From Hetaerina americana (Eukaryota > Arthropoda > Insecta > Odonata > Calopterygidae), in NCBI GenBank assembly GCA_022747635.1, contig JAKTNV010000005.1:48203013-48267012 (forward strand): a stretch of DNA of 64,000 nucleotides. The letters are read 5' to 3'. The stretch's first letter is position 1. Each line of letters begins with the position of its first letter. The position numbers were made by a program, and so were the translations under genes. The notes beneath the pieces are model-generated. The model did not search any database and had not been told where the DNA came from. It was given only the letters and a program-made list of their open reading frames with translations. Shown here piece by piece: positions 13,010 through 23,945 of the stretch.

Positions 13010-14817
13010 CACTTACCAGAGTTCTGGTCGTGGCATTCACCGCTCCGGTCACGGCTCGACCCCGCGCGACGAATGCTTCGGCGCTTCGTGGGACGCTTCG
13101 CCCGATAGGTCGACGAGCGAGGGCGCGGCATGTCGCCGCATCCCCCCCCCCCCCAGACGTCGTCTGAAGACGGAGAGCCAGCCGTGGTCTCCATGAAGAG
13201 CGGGTACTTCGGGTGTGTCACACGAGGAGCCTTCCTCGATAGAGCACCGCCGGGGTCGTCACGGGGCAGGAGGTAGCCACAGGTAGTGCCGGGGTGGCGG
13301 ACTAGAGGGCATCTGCCATAGGGACTCTGTCGGGAAATATCAGGGGAGATAGTTAGATTCGCTCCGTCTCTAGAAGAGCGCTAGGGGGAGGGCAATCGGG
13401 TGTCTGGGATTTTTGACGTAAGGAAGCTTACACATGTGTCGACTGGCGAGGTTAGTGGCACTTCCTTGATTGTCAATGATAACGGGTTCGAGGGGCAATC
13501 CGTTGGGGATGAGACACGATCGCAATCTAAGACATCCTTCCCCGCTACCACCAGTAATTCTCGGGGTGTTGGAAGATACAAGGACTGCTAGGAGAGGGCG
13601 TCGGTGACGTAAGCGGGGGAAGGACAGGCGAAAAATGATCTCTCCACTTTGGACGGGATCACGGAGACGAGGGCCGAAGGTCATGTGAAAATAGAAGAAG
13701 TGGCACGGATTTTACCTACTTCCTTATTTGAAACCAGCAGCTCAAGGTGTCCTTGTTTTTTTGGTTCCCTTTCCTCCATTTCCGACTTTCCTTCCCTCTG
13801 ATTGTTCCCTTCAAGCGGGCAGGGATGCAGTTGACCGGAAAAGGGCGCACTTCCAGGGAGTAGCAGCGACCTCGCCCTCTCCTCCACAGCCACCTCGGGC
13901 TCGTCCATCTCCACAGTGGAGTTCGGGTTGAAGGCAATCGACATCACCTCAGCATAGCTCTTCCCTCCCTTGTTCCGAGGGCAGACTTAGTACACGTGGC
14001 CATCTTTTTTACAGCGGGCGCAAATGCGGCGCTCACCGTTGTAGATGATGATGGCCCGGTTGTCGCCGGTGTGGAGGTACGAGGGTATATTACTCTCAAT
14101 AGTTATCCACACTACCCAGGTGCCCGTCAGCAAGCGCTCCATCATGTCACCCTCCCACCTTTTTTCCCACAAGCGACGGATTATTCCAGTAGTAGTAGTA
14201 GTTTTTAGGGGAGACAGTTTTTTTGCGCCATAGGGGATGGACAGGAAAGGAGAAGGGTGGAGAGAAACCTGGCGTCGGCATTAGCCTTCTCTTTACGAAA
14301 GGCGCCAAGGGGTCCGCAGCTTAACGTCCCATCCGATGGACGGCGTACTCACTCAAAGTGCCCTCCACAAAGCACCTCAAGTAGGGATCGGAATACCTCT
14401 GAAAAATATTCAACACCGCCGGGATTTGAACCCGCACCCTCTGGGTGGGAAGCTAGTACGTTAGCCCCCGCACCATCTCGATCCCCGGATTATTCTAAAA
14501 CGTTGGAACTCGCCTATTGTGCCTTCTAATGGGGTCTCCATTGGGAGATAAAGAAACCGGACATTACAAGGGCTGCCGAAATTCTCGTTGATAGTAATTG
14601 AGTTCCGCTGGTCACTTAACAGTGAAAACGATAGTATCGTTGGAGACTTTTTCTAAAATACTATTCATATTATGAGCTTTGTAGCTTCGGTTTCCAATCT
14701 AAAGAATATCATATGACGAAGATATCAAAATTGGATCGCCACTATCTCTTCGGGCGTGATGTCCAGAGACTCTAGCGTGTAGAGGTTACCCTCAAGCGGG
14801 GTAGGGGGCTTTGCCAT
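13009..14817 (-). pseudogene. LINE-B ORF1 remnant: gag-like protein with CCHC zinc knuckle
   Basis: ORF1 proteins of this class bind the element RNA. The likely start is the ATG at 14817 (MAKPPTPLEGNLYTLESLDI). After the SINE interruption the frame resumes with MMERLLTGTWVVWITIESNI, then a knuckle of form C-x2-C-x4-H-x4-C near 14010-13975. An in-frame TAA lies inside the knuckle, just before its last cysteine. A low-complexity, Ser/Pro/Arg-rich C-terminal part with more stops follows. It ends in a basic stretch (RPTKRRSIRRAGSSRDRSG) and a TGA that overlaps the ORF2 ATG. The match rests on the knuckle, the order of parts and the downstream endonuclease. Confidence 0.7.
14189..14485 (-). mobile_element. 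tRNA-derived SINE, copy 1, nested in LINE-B ORF1
   Basis: Read on the minus strand, the head has a tRNA-like B box (GGGTTCAAATCCCGGCGG, about 14408-14425). A conserved body with GGGACGTTAAGCTGCGGACC follows, and the tail is a (CTA)n run at 14186-14205. The copy is flanked by a 12-bp target-site duplication, CGGATTATTCCA (14177-14188) and CGGATTATTCTA (14486-14497), with one mismatch. A second copy with the same head, body and tail lies at 31202-31508. SINEs carry an RNA polymerase III promoter in the head and borrow a LINE's enzymes for insertion. The (CTA)n end instead of poly(A) suggests a partner LINE with a similar tail, which I did not find here. Confidence 0.88.
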
Positions 14818-15710
14818 CTCGTTAAATTGCACAACGAGCACGTGTACGCGGCGAAAAACCATCTTAAAAATCAAATTCAACACGCTAGTTTATAAAAGGA
14901 AAGCAAACCAAAAGAACAAACACTCTAAAGAAAAAATAAAACTCTCGTGAACACTGCCTTTCCGCCTCACTAACCCGACGATAGCAAAACAAAAGGAGTC
15001 TAAGATCTACACCAAGAGATAAGGTTCGTCTTGAACCAAAAAACAAAATAGAAGCAAATCATTCCCGGTGGAAGAAAGACAAGAGTCAAAACTCACGCTT
15101 CAAGAAAAGCTCGGTAGTCAACCGCGGCACGAAATAAAACACGATCGGAACCTCGATCTTCGTGAGTCCGGTAGTTTCGCTCTCTAAATCTCGGCAGCCG
15201 AGGCCCCGGTCGTCGGCAAAAGCAGACCCTCAGTAAAAGCGCACTTCCTTTACGAGCTATTGAGGAACCAAGTATTACACTGAAATCTGCGGTAGGGTTA
15301 ATACAACCAAATACCCGATTTTTTGGTCAGGAGATGGCGTCTCTTTCCCGTGAAATAATCTGAATCATGAGGGCAGAGTGAGAGGGTAGGAATAAGAGAA
15401 TGAATGCAGTCGGGAAAAGGGAAGGAAATTAGCGAGTGTAGTTAATGGAGAGAGAGAGAGTAGGAGAGAAGAGAGAGGAAAAGATTGAATTAGAATGCGT
15501 TTATGTATGCTAAAGCGATTACGTCACCCAAACTTGGGCTCGACAGGGGAAAGTGAGCATGGGGAGACAGAAATGTTTATACATGCGTACACACTAGGGA
15601 GATCACAACAGAGAGGACAGGGGGGAGAGAGGAAGGACAATTATCGAAGCTCATTAAGGACGTGACATGGCGAGCCAGCTAGGACGCGATTAGGTATATT
15701 TGTCGAATAA
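14818..15710. other. Possible LINE-B 5' region, then purine-rich tract
   Basis: About 14818-15300 keeps the raised G+C of the LINE and may be its 5' untranslated region, but no element edge or duplication marks the limit. About 15360-15650 is GA-rich with GAGAGAGAG runs near 15450. No gene is seen. Confidence 0.4.
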
Positions 15711-18635
15711 AAAATGAAAATGTATTACTCAATTTTACCGCTTGGTCACGCTTACGACCGGCCATTGGGAGCCGATTTCAATTGCTATGTAGTTCCTACT
15801 GTAAAAAAGGTGATGGAATTAAATGGAACCAGGTATGTTTTAGGAAGATAGATACTTGTGAAGATCAGATACGAATTAGGTATATAGTTTGAACTAGGTG
15901 TTAACTCTTGCTATTAAAATATTTCCCAATCCACAATGTATTAATATAATTAATAAACCATGATTATCCTTATCCTTATATCACTATTTTTCTCCTACAT
16001 TGAATACCCTTGAAATTATTTTTTATCATTTGAGGACAATACACAAAAATCTATGAGCCCACACCCTTGAATTCCGGTGAAATTACTGGTTACACTATTA
16101 GAAGACACCTTCACTGCATATCTTTATGAGGGGAATAATTTTATGTCGCTTTATGTGCGAATAAAAATGTAGCCATATAAAAATCGCCAGAATACTGCTA
16201 CGTTAACATCGATTTCCGATATAAGTAAGATTCATGTTGCTGGAGTATCTAAAATCTAATATTTCTAGAGTGCTTATTGTCATCATTGTTTACGAAACCT
16301 AGCGTTTTTTCACGTCTTAAAAGGTGAGCTGTGGAAAGATTTTATTTTTTGAACTTTTATACGTTGGTTTTGCTCGTCATGGAATCACTTATATGAATAT
16401 TTTGAGTAATAATGGGAATTTTTGGGATTTTTAGAGATGCAGTTTGTAATAGATTTTCCTTTATTTTTAAAATCTCGGAAATAAGTAACTTCGACTGAAG
16501 AATAAAGGAAAAATTGACTCTGATCCTTAATAGATCTTGTTTACGTCAATTATCTGAATGGTATAAAAAAGGAAGCCAATGGGGATGAAGAGCTATTTAA
16601 ACGCCCAAGGAAAAAGTGAAATTCTATTCTTCCATAGAATGTGGAAATTGGAAGGATAAATTGAAAACGAGAGTCAATTCGAAGCATTAAGTTTACTTTT
16701 AAAGTTCAGATTTGGATTATGGAGTACAAATATCTTCAACGCAAAGCAAATAAAAACCAGTAAAACCATCTGATGGTAATAAATAAAACGTTGTCATAAT
16801 ATGGCCAACTACGCAGTAATATTGAATAATTCTGTTGTTTCCAAACTTCGTAAATACAAATGTGCTGCAACGCTGCAGCATCTTAGTAGGTACACTACCA
16901 TTTATTACGGTGAAATAAAAAAAAATAAAAGTACCATGGGTTGAGATCCCTAAATCATTCTCTTTTTATAAAACAAAAGCATAGAAAAATATGAGAATGC
17001 TAGCGAGGCACCAGTAATTTCACTTATTAATATTAAAGGAATAAGCAAAAGAAGTGGACCAAAATATGAGTAATTGATAAAATCATTCATTAATTATTCA
17101 ATACCACCTAATAAATAAATATCTATTTTTTGATTGATTAATTTTTCAATATTTTATCGCTTTCATGACAATTCACGTGATGATAACCTGATTTCTGATG
17201 CCACCGGGATTGCCCTTGTTGCAATGGAGCCTTGGATTTCTTTATTACAGTTTTTTGCTATTGGTAGTTCCAACTCCTTCACTAATTTTTTGCTTTATTT
17301 CTTACGATTCTTGCTGTAATATATGAAATACAGCATTTATGGCTCATTTTTGTTCACATTTTCATGGCTATTTACTTCAAAAATTTGAGATTTTGGCATT
17401 TGTATATTCATTGAATATCATTTTATCACTTGTGGCTAATTAAAATCAACTTGAGCATTGGCTCTGTTTGCTTGGGTACCATTTCAAACGTCCCCATAAT
17501 TCCATTACTGCGAAAATTTAGGAAGAAAAATGTTAATATATTTTAAGCTAACTACGGAAAGATTATGCTTTTTTAGAATTATTCACGGTTAGAGTAGTGT
17601 CATTAATAGCGAGTGATGGCTAATACACCAGATGAGATTTAGAATATGAAGAGTTTCGATCTTTAGAATATTGAAGACTGTCCCGAGGAATGACTGGGTG
17701 GATTACGTTATCATTCAAAGCAATGGTATTTGAAGAGAGCGTCAAACAGAACCGTTCATTTAACCATAACATACCTTAACCATGCATTAATTTGTACCTG
17801 ATGATGACGCTTGAGCGTTGAAACTAGCTGTACGTGAATAAAGGACAGTGGAAAGACACATTGTATTCTTCATTTAAAGAACCACACATATTTAATGCTA
17901 ATTCAGCATCCTTACATATATATCCGTTATCCCTCGCATTAACTGAAATGCTAGTTTATACCTCATGAAACGTAATTTTACAGAAAAACATGCTCAAATG
18001 TCTTAAAAAATTCATCGATTGATTTGCCGTTTGCCCCAAAAGTTATTACGTACTGCATTTGGAAAACAGAAGCTGTTTTCTTAAATATTTTCCACTTGCC
18101 ATCGTAGGGCCTCTCAGTGAGTGTACCTGGATCGCTAGATCTTGATAGCAGATGAATTATGGATTCATTAAATGCCACCGCAGTAGCAAGTAAATTCCAT
18201 TCCTTTTAATGTGCACCTTGGTTAAGTCTGTCGCATTTTTGTTTTTAAAATATTAGCGTTGTATTTCCATTTGAGTAATAATGTATATTTTTTCAGTAGA
18301 ACACGAAACTTATGCATATCGCTGAGTTAGCACTCTATCCCTCTTGTGCATTATCACGCCATGTTGCCATTGAATGGATTGTTCCCATATGGATTTTGAA
18401 AAATATACGTCGTGAATGGAACAATTGCCTTCACATCGCAGAGTGAATAGTTAGTAAAGCTTGCCATATAAGTATTGATATTTTAGCAACTTCTTCTTTC
18501 CATGGAAAATGGGAGTTTAACATTTCAATTTTTTGCATACCATATATCTGTCTTTTTTTTTATTGTCCATCACATTGTTCTTGGGAATGATAATTGAGGT
18601 GGTTTCCCGTTGCCTTCCTCAATAGTGTTTTTAAA
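15711..18635. other. A+T-rich intergenic DNA, no gene seen
   Basis: Stops are dense in all frames, with only short open frames and no protein similarity I recognise. The sole structured motif is the ribozyme-like segment at 17794-17833. Confidence 0.55.
17794..17833 (+). other. Hammerhead-ribozyme-like motif
   Basis: CTGATGA (17798-17804) and GAAA (17820-17823) match the two conserved core boxes of hammerhead ribozymes. They are joined by a 5-bp stem GACGC/GCGTT with loop TTGA (17806-17819). GTAC directly before the first box (17794-17797) can pair with GTAC at 17830-17833 as a stem I. The expected NUH cleavage triplet before that second strand is not canonical (GCT) and stem III is not evident. 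Penelope-like retroelements are known to carry hammerhead motifs, but I see no Penelope reverse transcriptase nearby. Treat as a structural hypothesis. Confidence 0.35.
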
Positions 18636-18765
18636 AATGAAGAGGGACCTGATATAGAGTAGGATGATGGATTTTGTGTTTTGTTAGGAGTAATAAAATA
18701 TTTGTTTGGTAGTTGTGTCCATCCAAAAACCTACCTTAACCGGTAGATTACCTTAAAAAAAAAAT
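18636..18765 (+). mobile_element. LINE-A copy 1: severely 5'-truncated 3' end
   Basis: About 120 bases match the last part of the LINE-A copies at 26035-27107 and 30425-31642. They include the stretch around GATGGATTTTGTGTTTTGTT, the terminal CTACCTTAACCGGTAGATTA and CCTTA followed by an A10 run. This is the expected outcome of aborted reverse transcription in a non-LTR element. No coding sequence remains. A target-site duplication could not be delimited. Confidence 0.8.
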
Positions 18766-21540
18766 ATGTGTCTATTTGTGATTCCACCAACCTTCCAATT
18801 CAACAAAAAAACCGAAGCCAAAAATATATAGGAGGCATACAAGTAATTTCGTATTGTAAATTTCAATTGAGGAATACTAGAATAATAAATATACTTATTA
18901 ATACAAAAAGGCTTCATGCCTTATTTTTTATTGAAAGTTTTTATTATTTTATTTGAGGCATAGGTTGTTTCATAGTGCTCAAATAATTACATAAGTTAAT
19001 TTTAATGACAAACCTTTCGTTGTGTACTAAGGAAATTCAATGATTACGCTTTTTTAGTACTTTTTACTACCGGTCTACTAAGAATATTCCGAATTAATCA
19101 GTGTGTCCTCTGAAGATCTCTGAGTGACGCTATTATATCCAGAGGAATGTTCTATTGAAAATTAATAAAATTTTCAATGAGCGATAAACTTAAGATCTAC
19201 TTGAGTCAAATGCACCGTTGATTATTTTTATGGATTCTGGAACCTGTGGTGCTAGAAATATTTTTAGTGATAACGTTTTGGTGATATAACATAAAATTGA
19301 TCGGTTCACTACTGCAAATGATAAACTGCACGGTTCTATAATATTTAACAGATAATTTCTGATTAATCTTGGAGATACTAATGGTAAATCTATCAAAAAT
19401 GTTTTTTTCATCAAGGAGTCCAGGAAAACACGAATTACGATTTGAGTTTCGGGTTTTTCAGGTTATTTCAACTTCAAGTTGGAATCAGTTTTCCTCAAAA
19501 TACACACTTCATCGCATTAATTAAAATCGCTTCGATTAAAATGAGTTTAAATTATTTTTGTATTAGCTTAAAGCATATAATTCATCATAAATTTTGATTG
19601 CCATATTCACAACAAATAGTACCGGTTTGTTTTTGAAATCACAATCAACAAGGGATTAATTAATCATAAATACTGTTCTAAAAATCATCTTCTGGTAAAA
19701 CGAACTTTTTTCTCATTGAGGAATGTGACCTTAAACACACTCATTAAAGGCTTGAAAACAAAATCCTTTTTTCGTATGATTTTTCCCCAAAAATCCTTTT
19801 AGTCTTCCAATTTCTTTATTAGGCATTTTTTAGTCTTATTACTGGTACCAGTATTTCAAAAACGGTGTCTAAGATAGCTTATTATATCGGTACTTTTCCT
19901 TATTAGATCAGTATGTATTCAATCCCATAGCAGGCTATAGTAAGGGGATATTAAAAATTAAAATTTGACTGCCTCACAATTAAAATAATAGCTCATTTTT
20001 AACAGGGAAACTGATCATTACCTCAATAACTGGCAAGGAATAAATTAAGGAAATAAGAGCCATTTATAATGTATAGACTTTTTCTCGACTATATTAATTA
20101 ATTGCTTTTCACTTAAAGAAAGTTAATATTTACATGTCTAAGATTTTAAAATTAAAATGAAAACCTAACTTTACAATCATGCTTCAAAATATGCAATTCT
20201 ATTTTTTTTACCCACATACGCGCCTGAAGCATGTTACTGACATTGATGTGGCACAAGAGTTTCTCCGTAACCCATATGCAATTTGGGAGGTACTGAGAGG
20301 AAAGACAGAGCTGCTAGCCCTGCGTGTTAATCTCATGTCGCCCCCAGGGCTTGTTCTTTTGTAGGATCTTACGTGCACTCTGCGTGGAGCCTGGAACGAT
20401 ACGCTCTAGGCGTCTCTTTCTCCTACAAAACGGCGGACTCCACTTCCCTATCAAGTGTGCCGTTCATTGGAGGTTGCGCAGACTCTGGTGTGCAAACAGC
20501 AGGCTTGGTGTACTCATCTCTCCACCCCTTCCGTTCACACTGACCTAATGTTAGCACCTTCGGCCACCAAGAGTGAAGGGAAATTCTATCAAACTCTGAA
20601 CTCAAGTCATTAGTCAAAGGGAAACAGAATAGTGCGGCATTGTTCCCTAGTGTCATCTCTGGATAAGAAAATCATGTGCTTGAACTGTATCGCCAGCAGT
20701 ATAAGACAACGAATTTTCTGCTTTAGCATCGTCTTGCTTTTCACCCTATGTGTATGCATAGCATAAACACTCTTTCGGGGCCATAATTTCACACGCCGTC
20801 GAGCTTAGTACTGGAACTCTACTATTACCTACCAAACCAACCTTGGGTTTTATTACTGTGTTTATGGTGTTATATATATTAGCCGTGAATCTAACGGCTA
20901 TATCCTCAGCGGTCCAAGAGATCGTGTGAAATTGTCACACAGAAAGCCTTCTGGTCTTTCGACAGCCCCTTATGGACCATCTCGGGGCACATCTTTCTCA
21001 TGGCTACATATTTTATAGGAGTATGATGCACTTTAGTTTACGCAATAGATACTGCAGTCTGATGCTTGCATTCTGACACTAAGGCGTCGATCGTAATTGA
21101 CCATTTGTCTTGCGTTTCGCAAGTTCGTTGGACTGTGTCGTATACCGACTTATTAGGCATTCCTCGCCGACCACCTCCTTCCTTCCCTCCCGAAAAATCT
21201 TATTTCAACGAAAAACATTCCTCAAGACATTGATTCATGGTCTCTGAATCCGATATTCCGACCAGAACAAAAAATTTGATCGCGTGTCGTTGTTTCATAT
21301 AACGTGGCATCGCGGAAACTTGAAGCAACCCTCGAACAGGGGCTCATTGTAGCAACAACCTGGGTACTGCAAAAGCCCTTAGGCAACTGAAACGGATCGC
21401 GTTGCTTTTCCAAGACCTTCCACCTCCTTTCCCTCTACATATCGCCTCGCATCAGAAATCTGCGTTGGCAGGAAAACATCATTTACATATTTTTGGGGTA
21501 GACCTTACATTTGAACCTAAATCACCTTTAAATATTGCTA
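18766..21540. other. Unassigned DNA, A+T-rich then mixed composition
   Basis: 18766-20330 is A+T-rich with no gene seen. About 20330-21480 has more balanced composition and scattered CG dinucleotides, with open frames up to about 77 codons. Its translations did not match a family I recognise. It may be an older element next to the mariner that follows. Confidence 0.4.
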
Positions 21541-21542
21541 TA

Positions 21543-22609
21543 CGGGTTCTGTTCAAAAAGTATCTCGACTTTTGTGTTTTTAAATTATTTATTGATGAAT
21601 ATATATTTTTCCCCTGCAAAGTAATCCCCATTAGATATTATAGCGCCGTCCTTTCATGGGCCTCTTCACTTTCGGGAAAAAGAAAAAGTCACTGGGGGCC
21701 AGATCTGGGGAATACGATGGCCGTGGCATCATTAGTGTGTTGTTTTTTTACCAAATATTCGCGCAGAAGTAACGATGTGTGAGAAGGGGCGTTGTCATGG
21801 GGCAATAGCCAATTTCTGTTCTTCCACAAATACTGGTTTTTGAGGTGCATTGCTTTGCGCAAATTGCGCATAACTTGCAGGTAATATTTCTTATTTACCG
21901 TTCTACCCTGTGGCAAGAACTCATGATTCAGCACGCCTATGATTTGTCACCCATTATGACCCTCTGGAGCAAATTTAGGCCGTGCCGGACCGAGTCCAAC
22001 ACCTCATTAGCAATTTCAATCCGTTGCTGTTTTTGGTCGAAATTGTGTAATTTTGGTAGGATTTTCGCAGCAACCCGTGCCATGCCTAAATCATTGGTAA
22101 ATATCGAATATCACGAGCTAATCGATATGTTTAGGTCCTCAGCAACTTCTCTGACGGTGGTTGGAGGATTGGCCAATGCTATTTTCTTCACTTCATCAAT
22201 GTGTTCGTCTGGTTTTGGCATGCTCGGGCGTCCAGCACGCTCTTCGTCCTTCACATCTTCTCGACCCTCTGAGAACATTTTGTACCACCGATAAACGTTG
22301 CTTCGGTCCAAGGTAGCTTCTTCCATATTCCACAGTCAACATTCGGAATGTGTCCGCGTACTTAATTTCGTTTTTCACGTAAAATTTGATTCAGACTCTT
22401 TGACCCATTTTTTGGAACAGGCAAAAATCGAAGCCAAGCCAAAACACGTCCCAGCAATTAAGTTGTTCAACACTAACGGAAAATTCAAAATGGCCGAACT
22501 TTTCGGCGTAAATGGGAGAAATAAGTACATAACGCCACCAAAAATCTTATATCAAATAAATGTAACCTGCGGAAATTCAAAATTGGCGATACTTTTTGAA
22601 CAGACGTCG
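21543..22609 (-). mobile_element. mariner-like DNA transposon, degenerate (subfamily 1)
   Basis: Terminal inverted repeats of about 22 bp share the exact core TCTGTTCAAAAAGTATC at the left (from 21548) and, in reverse complement, at the right (to 22604). The element is flanked by the TA dinucleotide at 21541-21542 and 22610-22611, the target duplication of Tc1/mariner elements. At 1067 bp it is slightly shorter than a usual complete mariner of about 1.3 kb. Both ends are preserved, but the transposase frame is broken. Confidence 0.88.
21600..22408 (-). pseudogene. mariner transposase pseudogene (subfamily 1)
   Basis: The transposase would cut and paste the element by DDD/D-type catalysis. 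The probable start is the ATG at 22408 (MGQRV, then a stop, IKFYVKNEIKYADTFRMLT). Helix-turn-helix sequence continues in another frame as DRSNVYRWYKMFSEGREDVK, near 22310-22250, and NPPTTVREVAEDLNISISS. A poorly aligned, stop-containing middle follows. The second catalytic segment survives as WLLPHDNAPSHTSLLLREYL (near 21790). The third is disrupted by frame changes, though FLFPESEEAHERTAL-like remnants can be read. GDYFAGEKYI near 21615 looks like the protein's C-terminus after a deletion. Clearly dead. Confidence 0.85.
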
Positions 22610-22644
22610 TACCATTAGGAATTGATATCCATCTATAATTATTT

Positions 22645-23945
22645 AGTAATCTTCCAGTTAGGTAGGTTTTGGATCGGCATAATTGCCAAATAAATATTTT
22701 GTGACTCCTAAAAAACACAATCCAGCAACCCACTCTACATAAAATCCCTCTTCAACTCTGTGTAGTTCCTTCCTCCCTCTATCCCGTCCATATCTCCCTC
22801 ATGTTCCTGCCCTTTTCTTCATTTGCCTAAGTTTCATTCAAAAATTCACCCTTCTATCACAGTTTTTAGCATCCCACTGCCGATCAATACGCTCTTCGTC
22901 ATTTTTTTCTGCCTCCATAGGATTTCTCCCCACAAACCCCTCACCTCGCCCACCATATCTCGTACTTCCTCATTTGTTTTCCTTTCAATCCACTTCACCC
23001 TCTCCATTCTTCTCCACATCCACATTTCAAAAGTCTCTCACCTATTTCTATCATCCTACTTTAGCGACACTGTCATCCACTTCCTCGTCTTTGTGAAAGC
23101 CTCTTTTCCAAGTGCAATTCTTTGCCTCATGTCTGTGCCACGAGCATACGTGGGCACGGGTTCTTATTGAACCGCTCTCGTATTGATTCTCATTCCATAA
23201 CTGTCGCATGGCATTTCCAATCGAGCAATGCTTGACACCCTTTGGCTGATAGACAAACTAAAGCTTGGTCATCAGCAAACCCAACTGATTTTACGAATTC
23301 CCAACCCACTTTCATTCCTAACTCCAGTTCTTCTCATGTCTCTTAAATCATTTCCTCTAAATATACGTTTAAAAGCACCGATGACAATGGAGCACCCTAC
23401 CTTACACCTCTTCCTAACACTGCCCATCTCGACTGCCAATTCCCAACTCGCACCTGAGCAGTATGAGACATGTACAGGTTACGGATTAGCCTCCTGTTCC
23501 TGCAATATATTCCTATATTCTTCAATACACTAATTAGTTTTTCCCAATTCACTCTATCAAACGGTTTTTCGAAATCTACGAAACAGGCAAATACCTCCTG
23601 GTTGCATTCTATATTCCTCTCGATTAATAATCTCATTACTGCAATGGCATCACGCGTACCTCTCCCCTTCCTAAACCCAAACTGATCATTCCCTGAGCAA
23701 TCATTTGCCCTATTCTCTATCCTTTTTTTTTACGATCCTGAGAACAACTTTAGCTGTGTGTGATATCAAACTAATTGTCCTGTAGTCCTCACATGATGTA
23801 GCCTTCACCTTTTTCGGAATAGGAACTAAAACGGATCTCACAAAGTCTTCCAGCCAGATTCCTTTCTCATATATGCTACTACTACCTAAATGCCCTATCC
23901 CATCGTCCAGTACGCCTGGACATAAGCTGTCTTCATCTCTCATAC
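22645..23945 (-). pseudogene. LINE-A copy 2: reverse transcriptase pseudogene with 3' end
   Basis: On the minus strand this begins with DFVRSVLVPIPKKVKATSCE and YRTISLISHTAKVVLRI (23870-23730), the N-terminal part of a non-LTR reverse transcriptase. It continues with ACFVDFEKPFDRVNWEKLI (near 23570) and YMSHTAQVRVGNWQSRWAV with GRGVR (to about 23400). The frame then breaks repeatedly. About 130 bases present in the 26-27 kb copy are missing near 23140-23185. The 3' end carries the family's terminal motif in diverged form near 22645-22675. Its presumed 5' edge is near 23945, where similarity fades. It lies only about 35 bp from the mariner at 21543-22609. Confidence 0.85.

Larger units (their letters stand above)
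10800..14817 (-). mobile_element. LINE-B: degenerate two-ORF non-LTR retrotransposon, L1/Tx1-like
   Basis: Read on the minus strand this is a gag-like ORF1 followed by an ORF2 with an endonuclease and then reverse transcriptase pieces, the usual order for L1/Tx1-type LINEs. ORF1 is interrupted by a SINE (14189-14485). The ORF1 stop and ORF2 start overlap in TGATG (13011-13007). It is far too short for an intact element of this class, and stops and frame changes are spread throughout, so it is dead. Its G+C content is clearly above the flanks. The outer ends are approximate; a fold-back sits beyond the 3' side. The clade is inferred from residue patterns and not tested by phylogeny. Confidence 0.75.
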
